64,000 bases of DNA from Spirodela intermedia (taxonomy: Eukaryota > Streptophyta > Magnoliopsida > Alismatales > Araceae). Position numbers and translations under genes: made by a program. The stretch is taken from the NCBI GenBank assembly GCA_902729315.2, contig LR746280.1:1732501-1796500 (forward strand). Direction: 5' to 3'. This document shows positions 1-12,399 of this stretch, piece by piece (the first letter of the stretch is position 1; each line of letters opens with the position of its first letter). The notes under the pieces are model-generated. The model had not been told where the DNA came from. It saw only the letters and a list, made by a program, of their open reading frames with translations, and did not search any database.

Positions 1-263
1 TTCAGAGTTGACTCGCAGAAACATTATAGAAAATTCTGGAGAGGGGGGAAAGGAGAAGAAAACCAGCGCCTGTGAACGGAGGAGATGGAGAAGAACGAAA
101 GTTCTCGATTCCTATATTCCCACTGAAGACGTAGGCAGAAGGGAAGATGGGGGAGGGAGAGAGAGAGAGAGATAGAGTGATTGACACGGAGAGAAAGAGA
201 GAGAGAGAAAGATAAGTTTAGCTACCCTCCGCTCTGCATTGGACTCTGAAACTTCCGGCATGG
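1..263. other. 3' flank of the first DREB gene, with GA tract
   Basis: This stretch lies downstream of the stop codon of the minus-strand DREB gene and probably holds its 3' UTR. An imperfect GA microsatellite occupies about 156-212. I see no other coding signal. Confidence 0.6.
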
Positions 264-947
264 CTATCCCCACGACATGATGTGCCCGTCGGCGGACCAG
301 GTGCCCTCGCCCCAGCAACCGGCGAGGCTCGACGAGGAGGAACGCCACAAGTCCCCCCACACCTCCCTCTCCGGCTCCAGCGGCAAGCTACCGCCGCCGT
401 TCAGCTCCGGCAGCTCCCCGATCTCAACCCAGAAGTCTTTCCCTTCCTCCTCTTCCTCCTTCCCCATTCCTCCTCTCCTTCCGGCTGGCTTCTGCTCCTC
501 GGAGGAAGAAGAAGAAGAAGAAGAAGAAGAAGAAGAGGAAGGCGAGGAGTGGTAGGGAAAATGGGGAATCCCCAGGCGATCCAGTTCCGCCGGCTGTATG
601 TCCCTCGGCAAGGCCATCGCTGCCGCCGCTGCCGCCGCCGCCTGTATGTCCCTCGGTACGGCGGAGGACGGCCGGGGGAGGACATCGACGAGGTGGGGGA
701 AGTTGAGGAGGGCCTTCCTTCCCTTCAAGCAGAGCACCGCCACGTCGTAGGCTCTCGCCGCCATCTCCGGCGTGGGGAAGGAGCCGAGCCAAATCCTCGA
801 CTTCTTCTTGGGTTCCCTGATTTCCGTCACCCACCTCCCCCACCGCCGCTTCCTCACTCCTCTGTAAACTGGGTGCCGAGTCCCCCCCGCCACCGCCGCC
901 GTCTCCTCCGCCTTCTTCATGTCCCCAGCTTCCTCCACCTTCTCCAT
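264..947 (-). CDS. AP2/ERF transcription factor, DREB subfamily A-4 (TINY-like), copy 1
   Basis: Single-exon 227-aa protein, a nuclear DNA-binding regulator of the type that binds DRE/CRT or related GCC-like sites. One AP2 domain spans about residues 27-84 (YRGV...WLGSF...LNFP). The DREB-diagnostic Val (V40, in GRWV) and Glu (E45, in IREP) are present. Just after the domain, [17 protein letters not shown] is the extension typical of A-4/TINY-like proteins. A Ser run (about residues 135-149) is encoded by a triplet repeat near 500-540, and an acidic tail (about 163-201, with EIGELPEL and WGDLW) resembles the activation region of this group. The ATG at 947 is the first in frame and gives a normal length. 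A close tandem paralogue lies 4.6 kb away on the same strand. Family assignment is firm; exact orthology and target genes are not known. Confidence 0.93.
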   Translation of the reverse strand: MEKVEEAGDMKKAEETAAVAGGTRHPVYRGVRKRRWGRWVTEIREPKKKSRIWLGSFPTPEMAARAYDVAVLCLKGRKALLNFPHLVDVLPRPSSAVPRDIQAAAAAAAAMALPRDIQPAELDRLGIPHFPYHSSPSSSSSSSSSSSSSEEQKPAGRRGGMGKEEEEEGKDFWVEIGELPELNGGGSLPLEPEREVWGDLWRSSSSSLAGCWGEGTWSADGHIMSWG

Positions 948-1021
948 TCTCCACTCCCTCCGCGACTGGGACTAATCACTTCTCCCACAGATCTCTCTCC
1001 CTCCCTCCTCTCTCCTTCTTA

Positions 1022-1022
1022 T

Positions 1023-1061
<39 letters not shown>

Positions 1062-1131
1062 GTGTAGTAATCTATATATACATATATCAACGTGAAAGGA
1101 CCCCATGTGGCCAACAGCGCAACCACGTGGT
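1022..1131 (-). promoter_or_regulatory. Core promoter of DREB copy 1: GA 5' UTR tract, TATA, palindromic G-box
   Basis: Read on the minus strand towards the ATG at 947: a palindromic G-box ACCACGTGGT at 1122-1131, then a TATA-rich segment at about 1070-1088, then a GA-rich tract (CT on the plus strand, 1022-1061) that would lie at the transcription start or in the 5' UTR. Spacing is normal for a plant core promoter. Order and motifs are seen directly; function is inferred. Confidence 0.55.
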
Positions 1132-2312
1132 GAATCGACATTAATATTATATCAAGGACTCGTCGTCTTCTATTCATTCACAACAACCACCGCTTTTGTC
1201 ACTTGAAATATTTTGTATTTACATTATTATTCTTATCGCCGTTCATTTATTTCCGGTTTACTTAATTAATGTTAACTAGCGGGGTCAATGCCCTCTGTTA
1301 ACCCCCCCACCCGGTTCAGATTCAGTGGGGTTCCGCTCTCAAAGCTCAGATTGAGCCCGTTCTCTATGAAACGATCAACAACACTTGGATCATCAACCTC
1401 CCTTCTCTCTCTCTCTCTCTCTTGTGTGGACTTCACTTGGTTGAGGGTCGGCGAGGAAAAGCCCGGCATTAATATTTTTTTAGTTATTACACTACATTTC
1501 GACGTACAAAATCATATAAATATAATTTACCATTTTATTCGTCCGTCATTTATTCTAGTCTTGGTCGGCGTTCGGTATAAAATTATGATATATTATTTAG
1601 AAAAAGAGAAGGGTAGGAAAAAAAAAGAAGCTATGACTGTTGGGCGGGTCTCGGGTACCCAAATGATCTGCCGACCAGTCATGGGTCGCGGATCTTGGGC
1701 CAGGATTGGACCGTCCATCGAGTCAGCTGTGGGGGGGAAGCGATCTCGGCCCTTCGATCCCGGTGTGGTATAGGGCAGATATAGATTTTATAATGGCTAG
1801 TGGGTGTTTGACAAAATTATTTTGAACGGCGGTAAGAGGCTCGGCCGTCACCGTCGCCGTCGAAGGCCGCGTGCTGGGCCGTTTGACGGGGCTCGGGACC
1901 GTACGAATTTCAATTAAATAAATAAAAAAGAGAGAAAAATGCTGGGGGAGGAGGGTGTGACGCACACCTCGGGCCCAATTAAAAAATCGGGCCAATCTGG
2001 AGGAGTTAATGGGCCCAGCTACCTATTCATGGTCGATGTCGTGACCGGGGGGGACAGTGGTCCCTTTATTCCCCGGGCCTACTCCATCGTCGGCGGGTGG
2101 TTGGCGAGTTGGGCCCAATAATTGGGGCCCATCAATTAGGGCCGGATCGGGACACCCGCCCGGGGGGGTGCGGTTGGTTTACCGACTCGCTCCCTATCGG
2201 AGCCATACGAGCGGGGGGACCGCGGTCTTCTCCGGCTGGTTGGCCTAAGACCAGGTAAGATCGGTGATTGAATGTTTTGTTGAAGTCATCACGCGGATCT
2301 TAGTTACGTTCT

Positions 2313-2350
<38 letters not shown>

Positions 2351-3482
2351 GACGAGGATATTGTTTAAACTTATCGTAGCATGTGGAAGTGGATGTGGGG
2401 TGGGAATTGGGGGGGGAGGGGCGGTTGATCTCAACTGGGAATAGATCTGATTGGAGAGTAAGAGTCGGTGTAACGGCTCCCTCTGGAACCCAGAAACCAT
2501 TTAACGCCGTAGTACAAGTAGTGGTCGCGCCCGTAGATTTCCTTGTACGTGAGGTCACAATGTGGACGAGGTGTACGTGCAGAAAGCCAAGCATTCATAT
2601 TCTGAATGTCAAATCTCACGTTCCGCCGTAAACCCACCGTCACCGGCAACGTATCTACCTGCTCCCTCTCTCTCTCTCTCTCTCTCTCTGTGTTTCCCTC
2701 TATCTCTGTCTCTGTCGCTGTCTCTCTCTCTTTCTACCTGTCTAAATATCTCTGTTCTCTCTGCAGGAAAGAGAGGAAGAGTGAGAAGAAGAGAGCATAT
2801 GGGCCGGACCTTTCCAAGCGGAATATTCCGAGCTGGGCCGAGCCTAGCCGAGAGATGAAGCCCAAATATGGAAAATCTCAGACAGGATCTTCAGACTTAG
2901 CAACCGGGGCGCCTCAACGCCTCCCCAACTATTTTTTATAAATAAATTTGTGCAGAATTTTCTGGAAGGCACTTTAGAAAAGTTGCCGGAAACGGAAAGT
3001 TCAGGCGGCATCTTGTCTGTCTTCACGGCGTGGAGTGCTCCGCCGGCGAAGATGATGGCGACTTCCCACCGCGTTGGTGAAACGTGGGGAAAGACTCGTA
3101 TTATAGGGATTTTCTTGTCGCCACTTGGGGTATTCTATGTCTCGTAGTAATTAAATATCATACCTTCCTATTTTATAATATTATTTATTGCAGCCCAACA
3201 GTTTAACTTTTGACATGCCATTTTTAGTATTTCCTGTGAATCGTTGACCAATGGGGGCATATACATCCCATGTGGCCCCCCCCCCCTCCGGGGAGCTTTT
3301 AAGGAATCCAGTTCAGCCACACCGTTGCGTCAACTTGTCCGAAATCATGATTGCGGCTTTAGGCACACGTGCGCTGAATCGACGGCCACGCAATCCATCC
3401 ATCATCATCGTCATCTTCTATGAAAACACGTGATGTGAGGCCCCACTTCCAAGCTACGATCCGATGGATATCGCATCTAAGC

Positions 3483-3530
<48 letters not shown>

Positions 3531-5548
3531 CCGTACGTCGGATGGTCCAGCCCCCTCCCTTGAGAGCCAGAAGGTCCTTTCCCCTTCCGATGAGCCGCCC
3601 TCAGTAGCAGCAGCAGCAGAGACCACTGTACTCCATACATTTCTTAGCTGCCCTCTTGGTACCTCTATAAACCTGCAGTTCCCTTGATGCAACTGGAAGA
3701 TCGCACCTTTCTTTACGTGGTCTTCGCCCTGATTTTATGGGGGAGACTGCAAGCCGAAAGAGGCAACCGGTGAAACACGGGTCAACCCTCCTAGGCCAGA
3801 CTGCGCTCGTCAACGTGTTGATAATGTGGAAGACTTTTTTGAACAATGTATTGCATACCCATGATGCGTATTTCGGCATTAGAAGAACGTCATACGTCGA
3901 CAGTGGTCCAATGAGGGCAACTAAAACTCATATCCATTTTGCTACAGTGATCGTACACCTTCGAAATTACCTTAAATTGGCAGAGTGACACACAGACCAC
4001 TAGTCCCATGAAACCCTAATACATGTGCCCATCTTACGAAGTCGCCCTCCATCTGTATTTGTCAACATCAGGTAACGAAAAAATCCCTGAAAATGTGTAT
4101 AAAACTGTACATATAAGGCCATCATTTGTATACTGATAGCAAAATAGACAGATGGTCCGGTACCTGAATGTACTGGTTTCCTTCAAAATTGTCATATGTT
4201 GGAGAATAAGAAATGGCATATAGATTGTAGTACCCACTTTTCAAAGTGCAAATAGTTTTGCTTTGGTTTTGAACATGGTTCTTATTTTACCTGTAAACGA
4301 ATATATAATGTAATATTTTTAACAAAAAGCAGCACAATATACATACAAATAATGCCAAACCCATATGGGTACTTTGTTATTAAAATAATATGGTATTTTG
4401 AGAGTGGTCCAACAATGGAGTCAATGGTCATACTTATAACTATAGAGATTTCATCCAAAGGCATTATATAGTGGACAATGACACAAATCTCAACACCCCT
4501 TTGAAACCCATCTAAGCAATCATCCTTCAGATTATGCAGAGACCTGGTTTTGTTTTCATTCACAACGTGGTTATCAGACTAGCAAACCACTATGTAATGT
4601 AACTTTTCTTGAAATAGAGTATGACACATTGTGTTGTGTTTATGTAGCGGTCAATGTAGCGACCATAACTATATTAGGTTTATTATTTTACTGATATTGA
4701 TAGTCCACAAGGATTGTACCTGGTAGATGATGAATAATTTGTTATGATGCTAGGAAAGAAAGAAATGTATAGTGGGAAATGATGATGATGTTATGTAGAG
4801 TTTACACTGTATGGTGGTAGGGCAGAGTATGAAGTAGTGAGAACAATGACAAGAATTCACAACTAGTAGTGTGGTCATAAGCATGGCCTTAGTTCATAAA
4901 TAAGTTTCAAGATCCAATCCAATCAATAACTAGAGAAAAATAATCAAACTTGGGATTGGAAACATTTCTTAATTGGTTTATTTGGCAAAATAAGTCTACA
5001 CTTTGATGAGCTAGATGCTGACAACAAGGCAGCTCATTCCCTAGTCTAGGCAATACAAAAGGCCTAAACAATGAGCTTCAAGTGCTAGCCTATAATTAGA
5101 GGTTTGCAATTAGGCTCATATTTAATGACCCTTTTTCTTGGTTGGGGGGGGCATCGGGTTTTCTCAAGGAAATGAGCACCAGGTTTAGTCTAGCGGAGCA
5201 TCTATAATTAGATGGTGTTTAGAATAATGGAATTTAGAAAATGCTCATAACATTAATTGATATGCCCAAATATCCTTTTGGTTCAAGTAGAAATGTGGTA
5301 ATCGAGAATAAGCATTCAGTATCCAGTTAATATCTCACGTAAAACTAGTGTGATTGATCACATCCATACAAATTATTCAACGTTGCAAGTGGATTCAGAG
5401 AATGGAGAACCAGCGGTGTGGAATTTTCTACACGGGAGAAACCATAGGAATTTGGCACCCTTCAGTTTGTGAAACAAACATAGAGCGAAGAGAGAGAGAG
5501 AGAGACAGAGCGAGCGAGCGAGCGAGCGAGAGAGATTGACAACACTCT
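1132..5548. other. Spacer between the two DREB paralogues, no convincing gene
   Basis: GC-rich to about 3.9 kb, then AT-rich. It contains the distal promoter of DREB copy 1 and the 3' flank of copy 2. Short open frames here are low-complexity or overlap microsatellites and show no recognisable domain. GA/CT tracts lie at 2316-2347, 2665-2689 and 3485-3525, and a mixed GAGA/GAGC tract lies at about 5489-5534 near the 3' end of copy 2. Confidence 0.6.
3485..3525. repeat. (CT)n microsatellite
   Basis: About 20 uninterrupted CT dinucleotides in the spacer between the DREB genes. Confidence 0.95.
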
Positions 5549-6163
5549 TCAGCACTGCATTTCGTCCGCACGGACGGCAGCGTTGTTGAATTTACCCCGT
5601 TCCTCGCCGTAGACCTGCGCATTCAACGCCGTGGCAATCCTCGAGACACCAATTCCCGGGCTGCTGTCAATGAATACGCCCTTGCTCTCGCCGTGTCCCC
5701 AGAACATGGAAGACCAGTTCCTCCTCGACATCTCCGAACGTCCTTCTATCTCCAGCTCCGGCAGATCCCCTATCTCCCCCCATATATCCTCTTCCCCGCT
5801 CATTATTTCACCCGAAGAGGAAGACGGAGACATCGTCAGAGCCCCATCGCCGGCGACCGCCGCGGTGGCGGCGGCCAACGCCGCCGCCGCCTGTATGTCC
5901 CTCGGCATGGCGGAGGATGGCCGGGGGAGGACGTCGGCGAGGTGGGGGAAGTTGAGGAGAGCCTTCCTTCCCTTCAAGCAGAGCGCCGCCACGTCGTAGG
6001 CTCGCGCCGCCATCTCCGGCGTGGGGAAGGAACCGAGCCAAATCCTCGACTTCTTTCTGGGTTCTCTTATCTCCGTCACCCACCTCCCCCACCGCCGCTT
6101 TCTCACCCCTCTGTACACCGGGTGCCGCGTCCCCCCCGCCGCTGCCACCGTCTCATCCTCCAT
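5549..6163 (-). CDS. AP2/ERF transcription factor, DREB subfamily A-4 (TINY-like), copy 2
   Basis: Single-exon 204-aa nuclear transcription factor, paralogous to the gene at 264-947. The AP2 domain (about residues 17-74) differs from copy 1 by only a few residues, and the DREB Val and Glu are kept (V29, E34). The following [17 protein letters not shown] block is also shared. The acidic motif [12 protein letters not shown] (about 127-138) matches the [10 protein letters not shown] of copy 1. The long Ser run of copy 1 is missing, and the last ~45 residues are unrelated to copy 1. The ATG at 6163 is the first in frame. Near-identical DNA over the AP2 region with diverged ends points to a tandem duplication; subfunctionalisation is only a guess. 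Confidence 0.93.
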   Translation of the reverse strand: MEDETVAAAGGTRHPVYRGVRKRRWGRWVTEIREPRKKSRIWLGSFPTPEMAARAYDVAALCLKGRKALLNFPHLADVLPRPSSAMPRDIQAAAALAAATAAVAGDGALTMSPSSSSGEIMSGEEDIWGEIGDLPELEIEGRSEMSRRNWSSMFWGHGESKGVFIDSSPGIGVSRIATALNAQVYGEERGKFNNAAVRADEMQC

Positions 6164-6452
6164 TCCTCCGCCGCAGCGACGCCATCTCCTCGACTGTAGT
6201 GCTAATTTATAATGAAGCCACCAACATCATTAAAAAGCCCCCGCCTTTTTCACATCCTTCTCCTCCGTCTCTTCTTTCGTCCGTTCGTTTAAGCAGAGCC
6301 AACCCCTCTGCTGAGTTGGATTATTTAAAATTCCCTGCTGCCCGCCCCACCACACACGCCCCCCCCCCCCCATACTCTCTGTCAGCGTAGTTCTTAAACC
6401 TCCTCCGACCCTCCGCGGTAGCATATACAGTCCATTCCCTCGCCCATTTCGT

Positions 6453-6542
6453 CACGTGTCTCCGTCGGTCCAGCTAGCTAGCTGCTACTAGAATCCCCTC
6501 AAACGCGCCACTGGATTCTAGCTGCTGGGGTCCACGTGGACC
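6453..6542. promoter_or_regulatory. Two G-boxes upstream of DREB copy 2, one in a 14-bp perfect palindrome
   Basis: CACGTG occurs at 6453-6458. A second lies at 6533-6538 inside the perfect palindrome GGTCCACGTGGACC (6529-6542). They are roughly 290-380 bp upstream of the ATG at 6163. TATA-like sequences on the minus strand are seen at about 6322-6329 and about 6200-6207. G-boxes are bound by bZIP and bHLH factors; use here is inferred. Confidence 0.5.
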
Positions 6543-7843
6543 GATGGTGGCTGCCCGTAGTGGGTCGGGGGTCTGTACCTCCTTCTTGCGGCCATATTAG
6601 CGGGTACGCTGGTGACGGTTTCTAACCTACCGTAGGGCTCATCTTGCTCGCGGGGTTTCCTCCCGACCCCCTGATCAGATCAGATCAGCCGTCCAGCGTT
6701 TTTTAGGGCGGGGAGTGGACCCCACCTCGGATTGTCAGGTCTCCTCCCTCATCGGAATGTGCTTTGGAATAGTAGATTGGCCAGAACAGCAACGATGATT
6801 AAATGGGCTGTCGATGCCGACCAATCATAATTGGTATCTTGGCCGGCCCAATAATTGCAGAGTTCAACGGGGACAGGTCCGACAGAGATTTCATTTAGTT
6901 ACTCGGGCCCGAAATCCTCTGTTCTTCTTCTGTTAATTACCGGGCTTTTTGGCCAGCGGGGCCCGTTTACAGTACCCGCCAACTTTCGTGTGTTTTAAGA
7001 CAAATCTGGGGTCCACACGTGGCGATATCTCGGTTCTTGTGATGACGGGGAGATCCCGTATCAACACGTCAGAGATGGGACGGGCCTTTCTAGAGGTCCC
7101 AGTCAGCACGCGGCGCGCGCGTTGGGTGAGACAATAATAGAGCAGAAAATCTCTCTCCATTATTTTACTCCTGAAATAATTTACCATTATTTTTTAATTA
7201 GTTGTTTATTAGAGGTCACTAAGAATAAGACTTGCGTGTAACTAAATGAGGAGCTGGGCCACCATCAAGCCTCGATATTATGTAAAGCACTTGTGTGTAA
7301 AAATTCTCCCCAAAAAGGACAAAAAACTTTATAGAATGGTGGGGGGAGGGGGATTTTTATTCTCCAACTGGTTATTGCAAAATTATTAAAGACGATGTTA
7401 ATTCTGATTTTATGAGATTATATTGTGGATAAAAAACTGTGAAAAATAGACATAAAGGGATGACTATTGCCCTTTTCTGAAAAAAATCTCATATTTCTCA
7501 TCATTTATTGTGTAAACCAAAATTCAATCTCGATGTTACAACATATGATGCCTAGTTTGCATTCATATGAATGATAAAAATTCTAAAACAGAATATTCTT
7601 TTGGTGGGTAGTGACTCTTTTTCATGAATAATAACAGGCCATCTCAACGCCGTTTTCCCAAATTTTATATCCTAAAGTAATTGATGAGCCCCTTTATTTT
7701 TTCCTTTCCTTTTGTACCATTATAAAAACTCTCTTGTTGGAGTTGTCAACAAGCTTGTTTCTAATAAATATAGCATCTTAACCAGATAATATTAAAAAAT
7801 GCCTAAGTCTCAAAGTGGCTAGACTACACCACAACAAAATAAT

Positions 7844-7846
<3 letters not shown>

Positions 7847-7942
<96 letters not shown>
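7847..7942. repeat. (GA)n microsatellite, about 95 bp
   Basis: Nearly pure GA repeat with a single interruption. A CT tract at 8055-8099 is its inverse and could pair with it across about 110 bp. Confidence 0.95.
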
Positions 7943-8052
7943 ATTAAATTAGATTAGATTAAATGAAATCAACCAAAATTTCATTGATAATGTCAAAATT
8001 GGTAGCAAAATTACCCAAGTCATCCTCTAAGCATTGTCTAATGCTAAACACA

Positions 8053-8054
<2 letters not shown>

Positions 8055-8099
<45 letters not shown>
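8055..8099. repeat. (CT)n microsatellite
   Basis: About 22 CT units, opposite in sense to the GA tract at 7847-7942. Confidence 0.95.
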
Positions 8100-8101
<2 letters not shown>

Positions 8102-8790
8102 TTTTATTTATCTATCTAATGAAACATTCTCTCAAGATGGTGTTTCAATAAAGCTGGTATTTATTTTAGTAATGCTTAAGTTGAATATAAGTAAAATATG
8201 TTGTGATTAAATAATAAGAGTTGAATTATTTCAATAAAAATGATTGTAGCCAAGTGAAAAGTAGGGGGAACCCCCATATTCATATGGAGATTGATAGATT
8301 ATCAGATGGATATATCTCAATTTCCTACTTTGTTCTACCTAACTCTGGAGATGCCCAATGATTAGGTTTGGTCAACTGTGGGCCACTTTGATGACTATAC
8401 CACATTTCAACTAGGCTCAACCAAGGAACAAGGTAGCTTGGATGGCTCCAAGTGGATTTACTCTAATACTCTAGCTTATGCACATAGTTGATTGGTCTAA
8501 AGAAAATAATATTGCTATTTGAATATGTTGATTATACCAAGATGCATGACATGCTAATCATTCCTACCATGCTAGACATATAACATAGGTTATACATCAG
8601 ATGACATTACTTATAAAGAACATGTGAAAACATGAGGGTGTAGAGTTATGAGGGGATGGTCCACTAAAACTAACACTATGATATTGGCATGAGGGACCAT
8701 TATGGATAAATAAAGGGAGACTCAATTCATAGGTTTTGGGAAAATATTAAATAGTTTAGAGTTACCCACACACCCCATTAAATGGTCAAT

Positions 8791-8792
<2 letters not shown>

Positions 8793-8841
<49 letters not shown>
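8793..8841. repeat. (GA)n microsatellite
   Basis: About 24 uninterrupted GA units in AT-rich spacer. Confidence 0.95.
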
Positions 8842-8843
<2 letters not shown>

Positions 8844-9118
8844 TTTTGCCAACTCTTTGATCCCCCACCTCCCTCCACACAAAAAAAGTAATTCCCTTCT
8901 TTTTCTTTCTCTATCCTCCTTCCTTTTGGGCAAGTTTTTGTTGATTAAAAATAAATATTTATTAATAAACTATTATGTAATATTAATGTTTATTTATATA
9001 TGTCACATTTTTTAATAATTAATATATTATATATATTATGTGATTATGACTTTATTAACAATGATTAAAATCTGACTTTGTTATGAGGTCAAGGTCAACC
9101 AAATTAATACTTTGACCA

Positions 9119-10756
9119 TGAGGTGATAAGTCTTTATTATCATAAGTTAATAATTAGTAAATAATATAGTTTTAGCCTTAACTCATGATAAATAGACTTA
9201 TATTTGTGTTAAAGTGTGAAAAGTAGTTTTTAGTTAATTAATGTGAATTTTTGGGTAATTATGTGATTTTATATGATTTTTACAGTCTTACTTTTGAGAT
9301 AAATAAAGAATAAGAAATAAAAATAAAAATATTACAAAATAGGAGACCCGCTGGCTAGCTAGGCCCACAAGTGGGTCGGAAGCTCAGTCGGGGAGTAGCC
9401 GTGAGTAGGGACTCGAGCAGCTTGGACTGATAGGGGCACGTGTGTGCCACTCCCCTTCTACGTCATTAGTGGCCAGCCGGCTGTGGGGCAAGGAGTGGTC
9501 GTACACGCAAGAGAAGGGACTTTGCTTAAAAATCTAATATTAGTATATATTCATCCGAAAAATTGGCACACAACCGATGTGGGACTAAACCCGCATCACA
9601 CCTTTCTTAGAAGAAGTAGGTGACCAGCATGGGTTTGAATCCTCCTAGAGTTAAAATTTATATATTTTTATCTGATTATCGCAACTTTCTTGCAGATCAC
9701 TGGTGAAGGATTAAGCAACGAGAATCGCTGGATCATCAGCGAAAATCTCGTCAATATGATTCGCGAAGTATTGTTACTAAAATTGTTGAATGATTCGTGA
9801 TAAAAGAATTGCGAATCCATTGAGTAAATCATCTCTGATTGATCGACGAACAAGCCGTCATCAAGAAGAGGACGATCCGCCGAGAGACGAGTCGCCACCT
9901 CTTGAGAATGTACCAGATGCGATGATGAACCTCTTCTTGTTATGCGGACTTGAGGATGAAGTTTCCTAACATGCGCCCTACCTCCATCTAGCTCCTCTCT
10001 GTCGGGTGACGATCGCCGGAGAGCCAGAAAGTCACCATTTTTCTGCTCCGCCAGGTGACAATTGCCGGAGACGACTTGACGACTCATTTCATTAATCTTT
10101 AGACTTTGCGAGAAGATCTAGAGATTGCCCACGTCGTCTTTGTTCAAGAAGAGCCTTTGAGGCTGTGGACACTACACGATGATCCTTCCAAACGCTCAGG
10201 ATTCAAGTGCATTGTCGATGCATCGTCATCGTGACGCCGGAACTTTGTTTTCCTACTTTCAACTTACTTTACGCTTTATCTAGTGATAGTTTTTGTGATT
10301 TTAATTTACCAAAATATACTTTATTCTATTACGATTATTTCGACTTTTACAAATCTTAATTTAATCAATTAAATTATTTGTAATCGCTTACATAAGAATT
10401 GTCGGGCGAAACTCTATTTTTGCCCGATTTGCATTTGCCGGGTGCTGACATCATCCTAACGTCTACACCATTATTTTCCTTTTTTGTGAATTTTAAATAT
10501 ATTTTCTTTTCATTTCTTAGTATAAAATTCATAGAAAATCGTATTCATTGAGGAAAATTATAAATAATTACCAGATATTATATTACATCCCTTTGATTGA
10601 CCTGAAAAATTACTGCTATTTTTGAAATTTTTATTGAATTATAATTGATATATTTGTTCAGAAATACTTCTAAATATCTAAAAGTTCATATTTTCTAGTT
10701 TTATAAATTTTATATTTATGTGATTTAATATATAACGACTGAGTCACGTCATGAGG
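9119..10756 (+). mobile_element. Solo LTR (1628 bp) with 5-bp target site duplication
   Basis: The LTR runs 9124-10751, starts TGATAAG and ends GTCA (TG...CA ends). It is flanked by the perfect direct repeat TGAGG at 9119-9123 and 10752-10756, the 5-bp duplication left by LTR-retrotransposon integrase. Related pieces occur at 23691-24984 and 28609-29981. In the copy ending at 24984 the same terminus is followed by a primer-binding site, so this is the real LTR end. No internal domain remains, so it is a solo LTR from unequal recombination between the two LTRs. Open frames inside it on either strand are not genes. It is less mutated than the other copies, so it is probably younger. Confidence 0.88.
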
Positions 10757-12399
10757 CAAGGTCAATTGTACCTACTCAAGGCGAAGTTGGACTTGTGGGA
10801 GAGTTGGACTAAAATTCAGCCTAAGCCTAAGTCAAAAAGAGAGCCCATTTGGAAGAAGTTCTTCCACTAATTGTCCCAACTTTTGTCCAAAAGAAGCCAA
10901 GGGGAGATGTCTATAACTACTAATGAACACTATTACATGCACTCTTTGAACTACAAAAGTTTTTTGCTTACAAGAGTGGGCTACATAACTCTTCAAGACA
11001 ACCTTTTGAGGAGCCAACACCCATTTGTCAGTCAACTATGAGGCATTAACTGCCTAACTTAAATGTGTAACTTCTCCTCTCTCTCATCACTAACCCTAAA
11101 TTTAATTTATAAAAATGATATTTCATATATTATTTTCGAGAGGAAATATTGAAGTTTCTGTTTGAGAATTTTTCTTTATTTTTTTGTCTTTATCTTAAAG
11201 GGAGGCTATGAGGGTCAATCACTCCTTAGGGAGAGGCTATGAGGGTCAACCCCCCATCTTAGAAGAGGATGTGCGGGTCAACTGTCATTTTCATTCCACC
11301 TATCAACCATTTGGACCCTTTTATTTATCTTTCATCACTTTCTGAAATAATTGAAGATCTATCTTAAGGTATGCAAGGCAACAATCTTAAGATTGCATCT
11401 CTCCACATTAAGATATTATTGGCTTATTTTATTTAAGTGATTTTTGATCTGATTTCAAATCTCTCTTGCAAACTACTAGTAAATGAACCTATGATAGCCC
11501 TAATTCATCTATTTGGTGATCCATACACCCTAACCTAGATCTTTGATCTATATTTTAAATAAGGTCAAACCCTAATTATTGGATGAATAAGATCATTTCT
11601 TTCAATGTTGTAGGATTTTCACTAATCATTATCTTCTCTAAATTGTACTTACATCTTTGAGAATTTATTGAGTTGTCTTAATCCTAAATTATTTAAATCA
11701 TTAATTAATTTTTTTAGTAATGTCCTACATCACTTTAATTCTTGAGATTATTAATTAAAAAAATATTTTCAATAAAAGGTTAAACATATGGTTATATGAT
11801 ATGAGTTGACACATGTATCGATTTATTTGTGACAGTGAAATATTTTTACTCAAATTCTAAATGGTGATTAATCATATAGTTACAATATTTCTCAATTTTA
11901 TATGAGATTAGCAAAATTCTTCAAAATTTTATGTGTATTAAATTAGCAAGATAAGAAGTAATGTATCAAATATTCAAGTTTGGAAAGAATGTTATTGATG
12001 ATGAGATGCTTACTCGGATAAAAGAGAAGAAAAACTTAATGTAGATACTCATCATCAAGTTAGGAATATTTAGTTCAAATTTGAATTCAAAAGGGTGAGA
12101 AAATAGGAATATTTTACACTTGGAAAATCCAAACATAGTTATTGCAGATTTTGAAAATGGTAAATTTTTGAATGAGTATTTCATATGTTGGAGATCCAAT
12201 AATTTAGAAAAAATGGTATAAGATGAATGCTTATTTATTAGATAATAGTTATGAACTGAAAGTAAACAAATATATAAAGTTTTGACACTCATCATCAATC
12301 TCCTTATGCTACATGACTCAATATTAAATAAAAAAGTTTTATTTTGTTCATCAATTGAATCCAACAAATGATCAAATCATCTACTATGATCATTGCTCT
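10757..12399. other. AT-rich spacer, probably old transposon debris
   Basis: No gene recognised. A partly repeated phrase with GAGGCTATGAGGGTCAA at about 11202-11250 is a short imperfect direct repeat. The segment from about 11.95 kb may belong to the 3' end of the minus-strand copia element that follows. Confidence 0.4.

Larger units (their letters stand above)
6543..9118. other. Spacer with long GA/CT tracts, no convincing gene
   Basis: GC-rich to about 7.1 kb (distal promoter of DREB copy 2), then AT-rich. It holds three long dinucleotide tracts (7847-7942, 8055-8099, 8793-8841). I recognise no protein or RNA gene. Confidence 0.6.

Noticed and set aside
1288-1773. 161-codon plus-strand open frame
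   Set aside because: Low-complexity (Ser/Leu from CT repeats) with no domain; lies upstream of the DREB gene.
9668-10087. 139-codon open frame on the minus strand
   Set aside because: It lies wholly inside the solo LTR, antisense to the element, with no domain; a chance open frame.
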